This document shows, one piece after another, positions 28,981 through 39,486 of a stretch of 64,000 nucleotides of DNA. The position numbers and the translations under genes were made by a program. This DNA comes from Aurantimonas manganoxydans SI85-9A1. Its GTDB lineage: Bacteria; Pseudomonadota; Alphaproteobacteria; Rhizobiales; Rhizobiaceae. The notes under the pieces are model-generated. The model was not told the origin of the DNA, did not search any database, and worked only from the letters and a program-made list of their open reading frames with translations. Positions within the stretch are counted from its first letter, which is position 1. Every line of letters starts with the position of its first letter. The stretch is from positions 2,147,903 to 2,211,902 of the forward strand of contig NZ_CH672387.1 of NCBI RefSeq assembly GCF_000153465.1, read 5' to 3'.

Positions 28981-29010
28981 CCTCCCGCCGGCGCGGGCGC
29001 CGGCGGGAGG
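28981..29010 (-). repeat. 14-bp perfect inverted repeat in the rpoA-rplQ spacer
   Basis: CCTCCCGCCGGCGC (28981-28994) and its exact complement (28997-29010) flank a 2-bp centre, starting 10 bp after the rpoA stop. On the transcript it folds into a very stable hairpin, but no U-tract follows (ATTTCAATC). It may slow polymerase, protect the rpoA 3' end or be processed. Confidence 0.85.
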
Positions 29011-29020
29011 CAGTCTCGTT

Positions 29021-30049
29021 CTAGTACTGGTCTTCGTAGCGCTTGGCCAGATCGTCGATGTTCTCCGGCGGCCAATCCGACACTTCCATGCCGAGATGCA
29101 GCCCCATGGACGCGAGAACTTCCTTGATCTCGTTGAGCGACTTGCGGCCGAAATTCGGCGTACGCAGCATCTCCGCCTCGGTCTTCTGAATCAGATCACC
29201 GATATAGACGATGTTGTCGTTCTTCAGGCAGTTCGCCGAACGCACGGAGAGCTCGAGCTCGTCGACCTTCTTGAGCAGCGCCGGGTTGAAGGCCAGTTCG
29301 GCCATCTGTTCCTCGGCACCGGCCGGCGCGCGCTGGTCGCGCTGCGGCTCCTCGAAGTTCACGAAGACCGAAAGCTGGTCCTGCAGGATGCGCGCGGCAT
29401 AGGCCACGGCGTCCTCGCCGCTGATCGAGCCATCGGTCTCGATCTGCATGGTCAGCTTGTCCTTGTTCAGGTCCTGACCCTCGCGGGTCGCCTCGACCTT
29501 GTAGGACACCTTCTTGACCGGCGAGAACAGCGAATCGACCGGGATCAGCCCGATCGGCGCATCCTCGGCGCGGTTCTGGTCGGCCGGGACGTAGCCCTTG
29601 CCGGTGTTGACCGTGAACTCCATGCGGATCTCGGCGCCCTCGTCGAGGGTGCAGATCTCATGCTCGGGGTTCAGGACCTCGATGTCACCGACCGTCTGGA
29701 TGTCGCCGGCGCGGACGATGCCCGGGCCCTGCTTGCGCACCACCATCCGCTTCGGGCCTTCGCCCTGCATGCCGATGTTGATTTCCTTGACGTTCAGGAC
29801 GATGTCCGTGACGTCTTCACGGACGCCCGGGATCGAGGAGAACTCGTGCAGAACGCCGTCGATCTGGATGGCCGTAATGGCGGCACCCTGGAGCGACGAC
29901 AGAAGAACGCGACGCAGCGCGTTGCCGAGCGTCAGACCGAAGCCGCGCTCCAGCGGCTCGGCCGTCAGGGACGCCTTCGAACGGCTTCCGCCATTCTTGA
30001 ACACCACCTGGTTCGGCTTGGTAAGATCTTGCCAATTGCTAGCAATCAT
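29021..30049 (-). CDS. rpoA: DNA-directed RNA polymerase subunit alpha
   Basis: This 342-residue subunit nucleates RNA polymerase assembly. The N-terminal domain has [22 protein letters not shown] and the C-terminal DNA-binding domain (about residues 255-330) has [17 protein letters not shown] and [15 protein letters not shown] 30049 is chosen over one 10 codons upstream because AAGG lies 9 nt before it and the N-terminus matches the family. It lies between rpsK and rplQ, the standard alpha-operon order. Confidence 0.97.
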   Translation of the reverse strand: MIASNWQDLTKPNQVVFKNGGSRSKASLTAEPLERGFGLTLGNALRRVLLSSLQGAAITAIQIDGVLHEFSSIPGVREDVTDIVLNVKEINIGMQGEGPKRMVVRKQGPGIVRAGDIQTVGDIEVLNPEHEICTLDEGAEIRMEFTVNTGKGYVPADQNRAEDAPIGLIPVDSLFSPVKKVSYKVEATREGQDLNKDKLTMQIETDGSISGEDAVAYAARILQDQLSVFVNFEEPQRDQRAPAGAEEQMAELAFNPALLKKVDELELSVRSANCLKNDNIVYIGDLIQKTEAEMLRTPNFGRKSLNEIKEVLASMGLHLGMEVSDWPPENIDDLAKRYEDQY

Positions 30050-30165
30050 GCGGATGCCTTTCAGTTTCCTCGCCACCATCCAATCGTGGCGATAGGTCTG
30101 AGTGCGGAAGGCGGAACCCTTCCTGTCGGCTGCACACCGCGCTCAGACGAACGCGGCGAAAAGCA

Positions 30166-30555
30166 TCAGACGCGGCGCTTCTTGCGGGGGCGCACGCCGT
30201 TGTGCGGGATCGGCGTGACATCACGGATCGAGGTGATCGTGAAACCGGCAGCCTGCAGCGCGCGCAGCGCCGACTCACGACCCGAACCCGGACCGCGGAC
30301 TTCGACCTCGAGGGTCTTCATGCCGTGTTCCTGCGCCTTCTTGGCGGCGTCCTCGGCAGCGACCTGCGCGGCGAACGGCGTCGACTTGCGCGACCCCTTG
30401 AAACCCTGCGCGCCAGCCGATGACCAGGCAATCGAGTTGCCCTGCGCATCGGTGATGGTGATCAGCGTGTTGTTGAAGGTCGAGCTCACATGGGCGACGC
30501 CCGACGTGATGTTCTTGCGCTCGCGACGGCGAACGCGCTGTGCTTCTTTAGCCAT
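30166..30555 (-). CDS. rpsK: 30S ribosomal protein uS11
   Basis: This 129-residue platform protein lines the mRNA exit near the anti-Shine-Dalgarno helix. Conserved parts are [33 protein letters not shown] and [19 protein letters not shown] at the C-terminus. It follows rpsM by 104 bp (a spacer with a 7-bp hairpin) and precedes rpoA. Confidence 0.97.
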   Translation of the reverse strand: MAKEAQRVRRRERKNITSGVAHVSSTFNNTLITITDAQGNSIAWSSAGAQGFKGSRKSTPFAAQVAAEDAAKKAQEHGMKTLEVEVRGPGSGRESALRALQAAGFTITSIRDVTPIPHNGVRPRKKRRV

Positions 30556-30605
30556 TAAACTGTCCTGTTGATATCGACACCGCCGTAATTCCGGCAGCTA
30601 CACCA

Positions 30606-30627
30606 CGGCGCGCCCGAGGACGCGCCG
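30606..30627 (-). repeat. 7-bp hairpin in the rpsM-rpsK spacer
   Basis: CGGCGCG (30606-30612) and CGCGCCG (30621-30627) flank an 8-nt loop. It is weaker than the other spacer hairpins of the cluster. Confidence 0.5.
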
Positions 30628-30659
30628 CATCGTATGAAACGGTTCCGAAAGGACCCGTG

Positions 30660-31028
30660 TTACTTCTTCTTGCCGGCGATCGCCTTGGCCGGACCCTTGC
30701 GGGTGCGGGCATTGGTGTGCGTGCGCTGACCGCGAACCGGAAGGCTGCGACGATGACGCAGGCCGCGGTAGCAGCCGAGGTCCATCAGACGCTTCACGTT
30801 CATTGCGGTCTCGCGACGCAGGTCGCCCTCGACGCGGTAGTCGCGGTCGATGATCTCGCGGATCTGCAGGACTTCAGCGTCGGTCAGGTCGTTGACGCGG
30901 CGCTCGTCGCCGAGATTGACCTTCTTGACGATGTCCTTGGCATGGGCAGCGCCGATACCATGGATGTACTGCAGCGCGATGACGACGCGCTTGTTGGTCG
31001 GGATGTTGACGCCAGCGATACGGGCCAC
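30660..31028 (-). CDS. rpsM: 30S ribosomal protein uS13
   Basis: This 122-residue head protein contacts the P-site tRNA and uL5. It begins with [18 protein letters not shown] and has the basic C-terminus [21 protein letters not shown]. The start is called as GTG at 31028 because AGGAG (31040-31036) lies 7 nt upstream; the ATG at 31034 is only 1 nt from that site and would add a two-residue extension unusual for S13. It opens the alpha operon, 210 bp after adk. Confidence 0.95.
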   Translation of the reverse strand: MARIAGVNIPTNKRVVIALQYIHGIGAAHAKDIVKKVNLGDERRVNDLTDAEVLQIREIIDRDYRVEGDLRRETAMNVKRLMDLGCYRGLRHRRSLPVRGQRTHTNARTRKGPAKAIAGKKK

Positions 31029-31162
31029 AACCATACTCCTAGAATTAGATGGGCTCTGGGCCCGCCATACACAAGATGCGGGGCCCTGCAGCCGAAAGCG
31101 ACCGATGCAGGACTCCGAATGAAGACATGCGCCGATCGCTAAGGATTCGCGAATAGCGCAGG

Positions 31163-31191
31163 CTATAGATCAGCGGGGCTTGACAAGTCAA
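31163..31191 (-). promoter_or_regulatory. candidate promoter of the rpsM-rpsK-rpoA-rplQ operon
   Basis: Minus-strand TTGACT (31191-31186), 17 bp, then CTATAG (31168-31163), followed by a G+C-rich stretch (CCTGCGC). It lies 135 bp upstream of rpsM, downstream of the adk gene and of a 9-bp hairpin. It would let the alpha operon be transcribed separately from the spc operon. Confidence 0.5.
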
Positions 31192-31204
31192 CCGCCCACC
31201 CCTT

Positions 31205-31224
31205 GCGGCGGCCGTGGCCGCCGC
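31205..31224 (-). repeat. 9-bp perfect hairpin after adk
   Basis: GCGGCGGCC (31205-31213) and GGCCGCCGC (31216-31224) are separated by 2 bp and lie 13 bp after the adk stop. No U-tract follows. It separates adk from the rpsM promoter. Confidence 0.7.
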
Positions 31225-31237
31225 CGGTTTCGACGCG

Positions 31238-31891
31238 TCAGGCCTTGCCCGAAACGATGCGCTCAATGCTCTCGGTCACCACGTCGATGGGCTGCATGCC
31301 GTCGACGGCACGCAGCGTGCCCTTGCAGTGGTAGTAACCGACCAGCGGCGAGGTGTCCTTGTAATAGGACCGCAGCCGGGTGCGCATGGTCTCGGCATTG
31401 TCGTCGGGACGGCGCTTGAAATCCGTCGAGCCGCAGACGTCGCAGACGCCTTCGACCTTCGGACGCTTGTCCTCGTCGTGGTAGACCGCGCCGCAGCTGG
31501 CGCAGGAGAAACGCCCGGAGACGCGATTGACGAGGATATCGTCATCGACCTTGATCTCGATCACATGATCGAGCTTCAGGCCCTTGCGCTCCAGCATCGC
31601 CTCGACCGCGTCGGCCTGGTTCAGGGTCCGCGGATACCCGTCGAGGATGAAGCCCTCGGCGCAGTCCGCCTGGTCGATCCGCTCGGAGACGATCGCGTTG
31701 ACGATGTCGTCCGAGACGAGATTGCCTGAATCCATCACCGCCTTGGCTTTCAGTCCGACTTCGGACTGGGCGGTCACAGCGGCCCGCAGCATGTCGCCGG
31801 TCGAGAGCTGCGGGATCTTGTGCGTTTCGATCAGGCGCTGCGCCTGGGTGCCCTTCCCGGCTCCCGGCGGCCCCAACAATATCAGCCTCAT
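31238..31891 (-). CDS. adk: adenylate kinase (zinc-lid type)
   Basis: This 217-residue enzyme equilibrates ATP + AMP with 2 ADP. The P-loop GPPGAGKGT is at residues 7-15 and the AMP-binding [11 protein letters not shown] at 29-39. A long LID carries four Cys (C130, C133, C150, C153), the zinc-binding form. Its ATG overlaps the secY stop (ATGA). adk between secY and rpsM, where many bacteria have rpmJ or infA, is a common alphaproteobacterial order. Confidence 0.97.
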   Translation of the reverse strand: MRLILLGPPGAGKGTQAQRLIETHKIPQLSTGDMLRAAVTAQSEVGLKAKAVMDSGNLVSDDIVNAIVSERIDQADCAEGFILDGYPRTLNQADAVEAMLERKGLKLDHVIEIKVDDDILVNRVSGRFSCASCGAVYHDEDKRPKVEGVCDVCGSTDFKRRPDDNAETMRTRLRSYYKDTSPLVGYYHCKGTLRAVDGMQPIDVVTESIERIVSGKA

Positions 31892-33231
31892 CTGGCCCCC
31901 CGTCTTCCACCCCTGAGTTTCGCCTTCTTCACGAGGCCCTCATACTGGTGCGCTAGGAGGTGCCCCTGCACCTGCGCGACAGTATCCATCGTGACGCTGA
32001 CGACGATCAGCAGCGACGTGCCGCCAAGATAGAACGGGACACCCACGGCCGAGATCAGGAATTCCGGCAGAAGACAGATGATCACAAGATAGATCGCACC
32101 GACGACCGTGATGCGGGTCAGCACGTAGTCGATGTATTCGGCCGTCCGCTCGCCCGGACGGATCCCCGGAATGAAGCCGCCATGCTTCTTCAGATTGTCG
32201 GCCGTGTCCTTCGGATTGAACACGACGGCTGTGTAGAAGAAGGCGAAAAACGCGATCAGGCCTGCATACATCGCCATGTAGAGGGGCTGGCCGTGGCCGA
32301 GCGAGGCGATCGTCGCCGAGGCCCAGCCCGGAAGATCGGCCGTGCTGGTGAAATTCGCGATCGTCACCGGCAGTAGCAGGAGCGAGGACGCGAAGATCGG
32401 CGGGATGACGCCGGCGGTGTTCAGCTTCAGCGGCAGGTGCGACGTGTCGCCCTGGAACATCCGGTTGCCGACCTGGCGCTTGGGATACTGGATCAGCAAG
32501 CGGCGCTGGGCGCGCTCGAAGAACACGATCACCGCGATGCAGGCGACCGCCACGACGATCACCAAGAGGATCACCGCTGTAGACAGCGCGCCGGTACGGC
32601 CGAGTTCGAGGAGATTCGCGATCGCCGAGGGCAGATGCGCCACGATGCCGGCGAAGATGATCAGCGAGATGCCGTTGCCGATGCCGCGGGCGGTGATCTG
32701 CTCGCCCAGCCACATCAGGAACATGGTGCCGCCGACCAGCGTGATCACTGCGGAGACCTGGAAGAAAATGCCCGGATCGACGACGATGCCGGGCTGGGTC
32801 TGCAGGCCGGCGGCGATGCCGTAGGCTTGGACCGTGGCCAGCAGCACGGTGCCGTAGCGCGTGTACTGATTGATGACCTTGCGGCCCTGCTCGCCTTCCT
32901 TCTTCAGCTGCTCGAGCGACGGAATGACCGACGTCATCAGCTGAATGATGATGGAGGCGGAGATGTAGGGCATGATTCCCAGCGCGAAGATCGCCATGCG
33001 TCCGACGGCACCGCCGGAGAACATGTTGAACAGACCGAGAATGCCGGTCGACTGCTGCTGGAAGGCCTGCGCGAGTGCGTCAGGGTTGATGCCCGGCATC
33101 GGAATGTAGGTGCCGAGCCGATACACCAGAAGCGCACCCAGGGTGAACCAGATGCGCTTCTTGAGATCCTCAGCCTTCGCAAAGGCCGAAAAGTTCAAAT
33201 TCGCGGCGAGTTGTTCCGCAGCCGATGCCAT
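31888..33231 (-). CDS. secY: preprotein translocase subunit SecY
   Basis: This 447-residue protein is the ten-helix channel of the Sec translocon. Conserved parts are [17 protein letters not shown] in the first helix, the plug region [19 protein letters not shown], and [14 protein letters not shown] in the cytoplasmic loop that engages SecA and ribosomes. Its partner gene secE lies in the same super-cluster at 59.9 kb. The stop overlaps the adk start. A 137-bp spacer separates it from rplO. Confidence 0.97.
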   Translation of the reverse strand: MASAAEQLAANLNFSAFAKAEDLKKRIWFTLGALLVYRLGTYIPMPGINPDALAQAFQQQSTGILGLFNMFSGGAVGRMAIFALGIMPYISASIIIQLMTSVIPSLEQLKKEGEQGRKVINQYTRYGTVLLATVQAYGIAAGLQTQPGIVVDPGIFFQVSAVITLVGGTMFLMWLGEQITARGIGNGISLIIFAGIVAHLPSAIANLLELGRTGALSTAVILLVIVVAVACIAVIVFFERAQRRLLIQYPKRQVGNRMFQGDTSHLPLKLNTAGVIPPIFASSLLLLPVTIANFTSTADLPGWASATIASLGHGQPLYMAMYAGLIAFFAFFYTAVVFNPKDTADNLKKHGGFIPGIRPGERTAEYIDYVLTRITVVGAIYLVIICLLPEFLISAVGVPFYLGGTSLLIVVSVTMDTVAQVQGHLLAHQYEGLVKKAKLRGGRRGAR

Positions 33232-33368
33232 ACTTTACCTGTCTCCGGGGTTGTCCGGCGGGTCGGCATCGAATGCGCGCCCGTACCGTCAGCCGCGCCG
33301 TCTACCGGCGGGCTCCTCCATGAGGAAGACCGAGAGATAGACGCCGCGTCCGCCGGGTGCAAGAAGCC

Positions 33369-33836
33369 TTAGGCTTCCGCTCCCACGGTCTTGATGGAAC
33401 CACCAGCCTTCTCGACCTTCTCGACGGCCGACTTGGAGGCGCCATCGACGAGGAAGGAGACCTTGGCGGTCAGTTCGCCGTCGCCCAGGACGCGCACGCC
33501 GTCCTTGGCACGACGCACCAGACCGGCAGCCTTGAGGGCTGCGAGATCGACCGTCGCTGAAGCGTCGAGCTTGCCGGCGTCGATCGCCTGCTGCACGCGT
33601 CCGAGCGACACGACGTTGAAGTTCTTGGCGAAGATGTTGACGAAGCCACGCTTCGGCAGGCGGCGGAACAGCGGCATCTGGCCGCCCTCGAAGCCGTTGA
33701 TCGAGACGCCCGAACGGGACTTCTGTCCCTTGACGCCACGACCACCGGTCTTGCCCTTGCCCGAACCGATTCCGCGACCGACACGCTTGCGCGAGTGGGT
33801 CGCGCCCTCGACGTCGGAAATCTCATTGAGTTTCAT
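33369..33836 (-). CDS. rplO: 50S ribosomal protein uL15
   Basis: This 155-residue assembly-central 50S protein has a Gly/Arg/Lys-rich N-terminal extension ([20 protein letters not shown]) that threads into 23S rRNA, followed by [15 protein letters not shown]. It lies in the spc operon between rpmD and secY. Confidence 0.97.
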   Translation of the reverse strand: MKLNEISDVEGATHSRKRVGRGIGSGKGKTGGRGVKGQKSRSGVSINGFEGGQMPLFRRLPKRGFVNIFAKNFNVVSLGRVQQAIDAGKLDASATVDLAALKAAGLVRRAKDGVRVLGDGELTAKVSFLVDGASKSAVEKVEKAGGSIKTVGAEA

Positions 33837-33956
33837 GTTGCTTCTCCTGGTCTACCGGAGGGTGGGCAACGCCCTGCCCTGCGCGGTAGCCCGATGCTCT
33901 GGCAAAATTACGGTCTGGTGCGGCCGCGCCTGACGCGATGCCGCTCCACGCACTCG

Positions 33957-34160
33957 TCAGGCCGGCTCGACCACGCGCACGAGATGGGCGACCTTGGCGA
34001 TCATCCCACGCACGGCGGGGGTGTCCTCGAGCGTCCGGCGACGGTGCATCTTGTTCAGCCCCAGGCCGATCAGCGTCTGGCGCTGGTCGGCGGAGCGACG
34101 GATGGGGCTGCCGGTCTGCACGACGGTGACGGTGCTGCCTGCGGTTTTGGTTTCGGCCAT
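33957..34160 (-). CDS. rpmD: 50S ribosomal protein uL30
   Basis: This 67-residue protein is slightly longer than E. coli L30 through its N-terminus (MAETKTAGS). The body [20 protein letters not shown] and [22 protein letters not shown] is diagnostic. It lies between rpsE and rplO; the ribosome-binding region GGAGC sits just upstream of the ATG. Confidence 0.95.
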   Translation of the reverse strand: MAETKTAGSTVTVVQTGSPIRRSADQRQTLIGLGLNKMHRRRTLEDTPAVRGMIAKVAHLVRVVEPA

Positions 34161-34214
34161 CGATTGGCTCCTTCAGTCAAAGCGCGAGGAGTTCGCCGAA
34201 CTCCCCGCATCCAA

Positions 34215-34772
34215 TCAATCCTCGGAAGCGGCCTGCGCACCGATGACTTCCCGGCGACGTGCCTGGAGCTCGGAGTACTTGATGCCGCGACGCGAAGCGA
34301 CGTCCTTCGGATGCATGGCCTGCTTCAGGCCGTCGAAGGTCGCGCGAACCATGTTGTACGGGTTCGACGAGCCGAGCGACTTGGCAACGACGTCATGCAT
34401 GCCGACGGCTTCGAAGACGGCGCGCATCGGGCCGCCGGCGATGATGCCGGTACCGGCCTCGGCGGCGCGCAGGATGACCTTGCCGGCGCCGTGGCGACCG
34501 CTGACGTCATGATGCAGCGTACGACCGTCGCGCAGCGGCACGAAGATCAGATCGCGCTTGGCGGCTTCCGTCGCCTTGCGGATCGCCTCCGGCACTTCGC
34601 GTGCCTTGCCGTGGCCGAAGCCGACGCGGCCCTTCAAGTCGCCGACGACGACGAGGGCGGCGAAGCCGAAGCGACGGCCACCCTTGACCACCTTGGCAAC
34701 GCGGTTGATGTGAACGAGCTTGTCGACGAAACCGTCATCGCGGTCTTCACGTCGATCGTTACGAGGCGCCAT
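34215..34772 (-). CDS. rpsE: 30S ribosomal protein uS5
   Basis: This 185-residue protein at the mRNA entry tunnel contributes to decoding fidelity and helicase activity. It has the S5 N-terminal RNA-binding domain ([40 protein letters not shown]) and a C-terminal domain ([20 protein letters not shown]). Family and operon position (rplR-rpsE-rpmD) agree. Confidence 0.97.
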   Translation of the reverse strand: MAPRNDRREDRDDGFVDKLVHINRVAKVVKGGRRFGFAALVVVGDLKGRVGFGHGKAREVPEAIRKATEAAKRDLIFVPLRDGRTLHHDVSGRHGAGKVILRAAEAGTGIIAGGPMRAVFEAVGMHDVVAKSLGSSNPYNMVRATFDGLKQAMHPKDVASRRGIKYSELQARRREVIGAQAASED

Positions 34773-34861
34773 ATCCTGTTCCTTGTTCTTTTCCGGAGGC
34801 GTCTGTCGGTGGCGACCGCTTCAAGCGGCCGCAATGGTACGGGCGATGCGCCCGAGCGGCC

Positions 34862-35224
34862 TCAGAAGTTGAGACCGCCTTCACGTGCCGATTCGGCGAG
34901 TGCCTTGATGCGGCCGTGATAGATGAACGCGCCACGATCGAAAACCACGTCGGTGACGCCGGCTTCCTTCGCACGCTCGGCGACCAGCTTGCCAACCGCC
35001 GCTGCGGCCTCGGTGTCGGCACCCGTCTTCAGCTGCGAACGCAGCGAGGTGTCGAGGGTCGAGGCAGCGGCGAGCGTACGGCCCGCGGTGTCGTCGATGA
35101 TCTGCGCATAGATGTTCTTCGAAGAACGATGGACGGACAGCCGAGGACGACCGTTCGCCACCTTCTTGATCGAGCGGCGGATGCGCGAGGCCCGCCGTCG
35201 CAGATTTTCCTTCAAGGTAGCCAT
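34862..35224 (-). CDS. rplR: 50S ribosomal protein uL18
   Basis: This 120-residue 5S rRNA-binding protein has a basic N-terminus ([20 protein letters not shown]), the conserved [18 protein letters not shown] and a terminal GLNF. It follows rplF by 8 bp in the spc operon. Confidence 0.97.
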   Translation of the reverse strand: MATLKENLRRRASRIRRSIKKVANGRPRLSVHRSSKNIYAQIIDDTAGRTLAAASTLDTSLRSQLKTGADTEAAAAVGKLVAERAKEAGVTDVVFDRGAFIYHGRIKALAESAREGGLNF

Positions 35225-35232
35225 TACGAGCC

Positions 35233-35766
35233 CTACTTCTTCTTGCCCTCTTTGCGGACGATCGTCTCGTCAGCATATTTGACGCCCTTGCCCTTGTAGG
35301 GCTCGGGGCCGCGGTACTCGCGAATCTCTGCCGCAACCTGCCCGACCCGTTGACGGTCGATGCCCGAGATGACGATCTCGGTCGGCTTGGGCACGGTGAT
35401 CTGGATACCTTCCGGCACCGGGTAGATCACATCGTGCGAGAAGCCAAGGGCCAACTGCAGGTTCTTGCCCTGCAGCGAGGCACGATAGCCGACGCCGTTG
35501 ATCTCGAGCTTCTTTTCGAAGCCCGTCTTCACGCCGTTGACGATGTTGGAGATCATCGTGCGGGACATGCCCCACTTGGAGCGTGCATCCTTGGAATTGT
35601 CACGCGGATCCACCTGGACCGCACCGTCTTCCATCTTCACGAGGACTTCCTCGTTCACCACGAAGGTGAGCTCGCCCTTAGGGCCCTTTGCCGTCACGGT
35701 CTGACCGTCGACGGTGGCAGAGACACCCTCCGGCAGTGCGATCGGCTTCTTACCAATACGAGACAT
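35233..35766 (-). CDS. rplF: 50S ribosomal protein uL6
   Basis: This 177-residue protein near the factor-binding site is built from two similar domains. [15 protein letters not shown] opens it, and [16 protein letters not shown] near the end is the family signature. It lies in the spc operon between rpsH and rplR. Confidence 0.97.
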   Translation of the reverse strand: MSRIGKKPIALPEGVSATVDGQTVTAKGPKGELTFVVNEEVLVKMEDGAVQVDPRDNSKDARSKWGMSRTMISNIVNGVKTGFEKKLEINGVGYRASLQGKNLQLALGFSHDVIYPVPEGIQITVPKPTEIVISGIDRQRVGQVAAEIREYRGPEPYKGKGVKYADETIVRKEGKKK

Positions 35767-35807
35767 TTCGAAACCCTGTGCGTTCGCTGGGCGTCAGTGC
35801 CGCCGCG

Positions 35808-36206
35808 TCAGAAGACGCGGCAGAGCACCTCGCCGCCGACATTCTGTTCACGGGCGCTATGGTCGGCCATGACGCCCTTCGGCGTCGACAGGACCGAGAT
35901 GCCCAGACCGTTCGCGACCTGCGGAATCGTCTTGGCCGACACGTAGACGCGACGACCAGGCTTCGAGACGCGGGCGATCTCCCGGATGACGGGTCCGCCT
36001 TCGTAGTACTTCAGCTCGATTTCGTACTCGGACTTGCCGGCAACGAACTCGGTCTGGGTGTAGCCACGGATGTAGCCCTCGTCCTTGAGGACGTCGAGCA
36101 CACGGCCGCGCAGCTTCGACGCGGGCGTCGTCACCGAGGACTTGTTGCGCATGATGGCGTTGCGGATACGGGTCAGCATATCGCCGAGCGGATCAGACAA
36201 AGACAT
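35808..36206 (-). CDS. rpsH: 30S ribosomal protein uS8
   Basis: This 132-residue primary 16S-binding protein begins with [36 protein letters not shown] is the C-terminal signature. In E. coli S8 represses the spc operon by binding its mRNA; whether that holds here is not visible. Confidence 0.97.
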   Translation of the reverse strand: MSLSDPLGDMLTRIRNAIMRNKSSVTTPASKLRGRVLDVLKDEGYIRGYTQTEFVAGKSEYEIELKYYEGGPVIREIARVSKPGRRVYVSAKTIPQVANGLGISVLSTPKGVMADHSAREQNVGGEVLCRVF

Positions 36207-36218
36207 GTCTATACCTCC

Positions 36219-36524
36219 TTACCAGCTCGACTTCACGATACCGGGGATCTGGCCGTTGTTGCCCAGGTCCCGGAGCGCAATGCGGCTCATCTTCAGCTTG
36301 CGATAGTAGGCGCGCGGACGGCCCGTCACCTCGCAGCGGTTACGAATGCGAACCTTCGACCCGTTCCGCGGCAGTTCCGCGAGCTGAAGCTGCGCCTGAA
36401 AGCGCTCTTCCATGGGGGCGTCGGCATTCTTGGTGATCGCCTTCAGAGCAGCCCGCTTGGCGGCGTACTTCGCCACCATCTTCTGACGGTGCTTGTTCTG
36501 CTCGATCATGCCCTTTTTGGCCAT
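36219..36524 (-). CDS. rpsN: 30S ribosomal protein uS14 (zinc-independent form)
   Basis: This 101-residue protein is the long S14 without CxxC zinc pairs. Conserved parts are [18 protein letters not shown] and [20 protein letters not shown] in the 16S-binding C-terminal half. It lies between rplE and rpsH. Confidence 0.97.
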   Translation of the reverse strand: MAKKGMIEQNKHRQKMVAKYAAKRAALKAITKNADAPMEERFQAQLQLAELPRNGSKVRIRNRCEVTGRPRAYYRKLKMSRIALRDLGNNGQIPGIVKSSW

Positions 36525-36549
36525 TATCTCGTCCTTTGCTCGTCAGCCG

Positions 36550-37113
36550 TTACTGGCGGAACGGGAAGTTGAACGCTGTCAGCAGCGCCCGGGCTTCGTC
36601 GTCGGTGTTCGCCGTCGTACAGACGATGATGTCCATGCCCCACATCTGATCAACCTTGTCGTAGTTGATCTCCGGGAACACGATGTGCTCCTTGACGCCC
36701 ATGGCGAAATTGCCACGACCATCGAAGCTCTTCGGGTTCAGGCCGCGGAAATCGCGGACACGCGGCAGTGCGATCTGCACCAGCCGGTCCATGAACTCGT
36801 ACATGCGGTCCTTGCGCAGCGTGACCTTGGCGCCGATCGGCATGCCTTCGCGGACCTTGAAGCCTGCGATGGAATTGCGCGCATAGGTGATGATCGGCTT
36901 CTGGCCCGCGATGCGGCCCAGGTCCTCGGCAGCGACCGTCGGCTTCTTGGAGTCGGCAGTTGCCTCGCCGACGCCCATGTTGATGACGATCTTGTCGACG
37001 CGCGGGACCTGCATCTCGTTCTGATACGAGAACTGGTCCTGAAGCGTCTTGCGGACCTCTTCGCGATAGACGCGCTTGAGGCGCGGCTCGTAAGCGGTTT
37101 CCGTATCAGCCAT
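36550..37113 (-). CDS. rplE: 50S ribosomal protein uL5
   Basis: This 187-residue 5S rRNA-binding protein has [19 protein letters not shown] and [23 protein letters not shown] 37113 is preferred over the frame's upstream start at 37158 because GGAGAG lies about 8 nt before it and the N-terminus then matches the family. The first 8 nt overlap the end of rplX. Confidence 0.97.
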   Translation of the reverse strand: MADTETAYEPRLKRVYREEVRKTLQDQFSYQNEMQVPRVDKIVINMGVGEATADSKKPTVAAEDLGRIAGQKPIITYARNSIAGFKVREGMPIGAKVTLRKDRMYEFMDRLVQIALPRVRDFRGLNPKSFDGRGNFAMGVKEHIVFPEINYDKVDQMWGMDIIVCTTANTDDEARALLTAFNFPFRQ

Positions 37114-37420
37114 TGATCTGCTCTCCCGAGCGCTTGGCGACGCGCACCTTGGTGCCATCGTCGAGTACCTTGAAGCCGACGCGGGTCGCCTTGCCGTCCT
37201 TCGGGTCTGCGACCGCCAGGTTGGAAAGCTGAATGCCGGCTTCCTTGTTGATGATGCCGGCTTCCTGGGAAGCGGTCTGACGCTGGTGGCGCTTGATCAT
37301 GTTGATCCCACGCACCAGTGCACGACCGTCCTTCGGCATCACCTTAATGACTTCACCCGACCGGCCCTTGTCCTTGCCGGCGAGCACGACGACCGTGTCG
37401 CCCTTGCGGATCTTCTGCAT
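37106..37420 (-). CDS. rplX: 50S ribosomal protein uL24
   Basis: This 104-residue assembly initiator protein carries a KOW motif ([20 protein letters not shown]). The C-terminal part is basic. It overlaps the rplE start by 8 nt, which suggests translational coupling, and follows rplN by 15 bp. Confidence 0.97.
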   Translation of the reverse strand: MQKIRKGDTVVVLAGKDKGRSGEVIKVMPKDGRALVRGINMIKRHQRQTASQEAGIINKEAGIQLSNLAVADPKDGKATRVGFKVLDDGTKVRVAKRSGEQING

Positions 37421-37435
37421 CGTCCGCTCTCCTTC

Positions 37436-37804
37436 TTACAGAACTTCGGGGGCCAGCGAGACGATCTTCATGTGGTTCTTGCCGCGAAGCTCGCGGGGAA
37501 CCGGGCCGAAGATACGGGTGCCGACCGGCTCTTTCTTGTTGTCGATCAGGACCGCTGCGTTCGAATCGAACCGGATCACCGAACCGTCGGCGCGGCGGAT
37601 GTCCTTGGCGGTACGTACCACCACGGCCTTCATCACGTCGCCCTTCTTCACACGGCCCCGCGGAATAGCCTCCTTGACGGAGACGACGATGATGTCGCCG
37701 ACCGAGGCATATTTCCGCTTCGAGCCGCCCAATACCTTGATGCACATGACACGACGCGCACCGGAGTTATCCGCGACGTCGAGGTTTGTTTGCATCTGAA
37801 TCAT
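37436..37804 (-). CDS. rplN: 50S ribosomal protein uL14
   Basis: This 122-residue protein forms an inter-subunit bridge and is the RsfS-binding site in other bacteria. [19 protein letters not shown] is the family N-terminus and [20 protein letters not shown] the C-terminus. It opens the spc operon part, 62 bp after rpsQ. Confidence 0.97.
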   Translation of the reverse strand: MIQMQTNLDVADNSGARRVMCIKVLGGSKRKYASVGDIIVVSVKEAIPRGRVKKGDVMKAVVVRTAKDIRRADGSVIRFDSNAAVLIDNKKEPVGTRIFGPVPRELRGKNHMKIVSLAPEVL

Positions 37805-37866
37805 GTCAGACCGCCTTCAAAGCTTGCTGCCGGGGTGCGCATGACGCGCGCGTCCCGGCCAAATCA

Positions 37867-38115
37867 TCAACTGGCTGCTGCCGCTTCGCTCGAAACGACG
37901 ATCCAGCTCTTGTCGCGCGAGATCGGCCGCGTCTCCTCGATGGAGACCATATCGCCGACCTTGTACTGATTGCTCTCGTCGTGCGCCTTGTACTTCTTGG
38001 TACGGCGCACGGTCTTCTTGAACAGCGGGTGGGTGAAGCGACGCTCCACCAGGACCACTACCGTCTTGTCGTTCTTGTCGGAGACGACCGTCCCCTGCAG
38101 GATACGTTTGGGCAT
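37867..38115 (-). CDS. rpsQ: 30S ribosomal protein uS17
   Basis: This 82-residue OB-fold 16S-binding protein has [20 protein letters not shown] and [21 protein letters not shown]. It is the last gene of the S10 operon in the usual order, 10 bp after rpmC. Confidence 0.97.
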   Translation of the reverse strand: MPKRILQGTVVSDKNDKTVVVLVERRFTHPLFKKTVRRTKKYKAHDESNQYKVGDMVSIEETRPISRDKSWIVVSSEAAAAS

Positions 38116-38125
38116 ATTCTCGTCC

Positions 38126-38326
38126 TCAGGCCTTGGCCTCGCCCGCCTTCAGGCGAGAAATCGTCTTGATCCGCGCGATGTCGCGGCGCACCTTGCGCAC
38201 GCGGGCGGTGTTCTCGAGCTGACCCGTGGCACGCTGGAAGCGCAGGTTGAACTGCTCCTTCTTCAGCTTGGCGAGCTCGTCGGTGAGTTCGTCCTGGGTC
38301 ATTGTCTTGACGTCGGAAGCTTTCAC
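38126..38326 (-). CDS. rpmC: 50S ribosomal protein uL29
   Basis: This 66-residue two-helix protein at the tunnel exit is part of the docking site for SRP and trigger factor. The sequence [20 protein letters not shown] and [16 protein letters not shown] is typical. The start is GTG 38326, supported by AGGAG 8 nt upstream; an internal ATG would remove the conserved first helix turn. Confidence 0.95.
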   Translation of the reverse strand: MKASDVKTMTQDELTDELAKLKKEQFNLRFQRATGQLENTARVRKVRRDIARIKTISRLKAGEAKA

Positions 38327-38337
38327 TTCAAACTCTC

Positions 38338-38751
38338 CTATTCGGCAATGCGCTGAATGAAGCGCGTACGGATCGGCAGCTTGGCCGCGCCGAGACGAAG
38401 CGCCTCGCGGGCCGTCGTCTCGTCGACACCGTCGATCTCGAAGACCACGCGGCCGGGATGCACCCGCGCCGCCCAATAGTCAACGGACCCCTTGCCCTTA
38501 CCCATGCGGACTTCGGTCGGCTTGGAGGTCACGGGCAGGTCCGGGAAGATCCGGATCCACACGCGGCCCTGGCGTTTCATCTGGCGAGTGATCGCGCGGC
38601 GGGCCGCCTCGATCTGACGCGCGGTGACCCGCTCTGGTTCCATCGCCTTCAGTCCGAAGGCGCCGAAATTAAGGCCGGTTCCGCCTTTTGCGGTACCGTG
38701 AATGCGTCCCTTGAACGCCTTCCGGTACTTTGTGCGCTTTGGCTGCAGCAT
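38338..38751 (-). CDS. rplP: 50S ribosomal protein uL16
   Basis: This 137-residue protein positions A-site t[22 protein letters not shown] opens it, [20 protein letters not shown] follows, and the loop [19 protein letters not shown] is the one that approaches the peptidyl-transferase centre. It lies between rpsC and rpmC. Confidence 0.97.
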   Translation of the reverse strand: MLQPKRTKYRKAFKGRIHGTAKGGTGLNFGAFGLKAMEPERVTARQIEAARRAITRQMKRQGRVWIRIFPDLPVTSKPTEVRMGKGKGSVDYWAARVHPGRVVFEIDGVDETTAREALRLGAAKLPIRTRFIQRIAE

Positions 38752-38778
38752 CTTATGTCACTCCGAATTCGATAAGGC

Positions 38779-39486
38779 TCAGGCGTGCTCGCGACGACGA
38801 CCGCCGCCGCCCTGACCCTCGCCTTCAACCTGACGGCGCTCGGAGGCCATCGGATCGTGCTCGAGAATCTCGCCCTTGAAGATCCAGACCTTGACGCCGC
38901 AGATGCCGTAGGCCGTCTTGGCTTCGGCAGTCCCGTAGTCAATGTCGGCGCGCAGCGTGTGCAGCGGCACCCGGCCTTCGCGGTACCATTCGGTGCGCGC
39001 GATCTCCGCGCCGCCGAGACGGCCGCCGCAGTTGATGCGGATGCCTTCCGCGCCGAGGCGCATGGCGGACTGGACGGCACGCTTCATCGCACGGCGGAAC
39101 GCCACGCGGCGCTCGAGCTGCTGAGCGATGGACTGGGCCACCAAGGTCGCATCGGTCTCGGGCTTGCGCACCTCGACGATGTTGATGTGCGTCTCGGCGT
39201 TGGTCATCGCAGCGAGCTTCTTGCGAAGCTTCTCGATGTCGGCGCCCTTCTTGCCGATGACGATGCCCGGACGTGCCGAGTGGATCGTGATGCGGCACTT
39301 CTTGTGCGGGCGCTCGATGACGATCTTGGAGACCGCGGCCTGCTTCAGCTCGTTGAGCAGATAGGCGCGGATCTTCAGATCCTCGTGCAGCAGATGACCG
39401 TACTCGCCGGTGTTCGCATACCAGCGCGAATCCCAGGTGCGGTTGATGCCGAGCCGAAAACCGGTCGGATTGATCTTCTGACCCAT
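38779..39486 (-). CDS. rpsC: 30S ribosomal protein uS3
   Basis: This 235-residue mRNA-entry protein begins with [20 protein letters not shown]. The KH domain GXXG motif lies in [17 protein letters not shown], and the C-terminal domain has [21 protein letters not shown] His/Arg/Gly-rich tail (GGGRRREHA) ends the protein. Its ATG overlaps the rplV TAA by 1 nt. Confidence 0.97.
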   Translation of the reverse strand: MGQKINPTGFRLGINRTWDSRWYANTGEYGHLLHEDLKIRAYLLNELKQAAVSKIVIERPHKKCRITIHSARPGIVIGKKGADIEKLRKKLAAMTNAETHINIVEVRKPETDATLVAQSIAQQLERRVAFRRAMKRAVQSAMRLGAEGIRINCGGRLGGAEIARTEWYREGRVPLHTLRADIDYGTAEAKTAYGICGVKVWIFKGEILEHDPMASERRQVEGEGQGGGGRRREHA

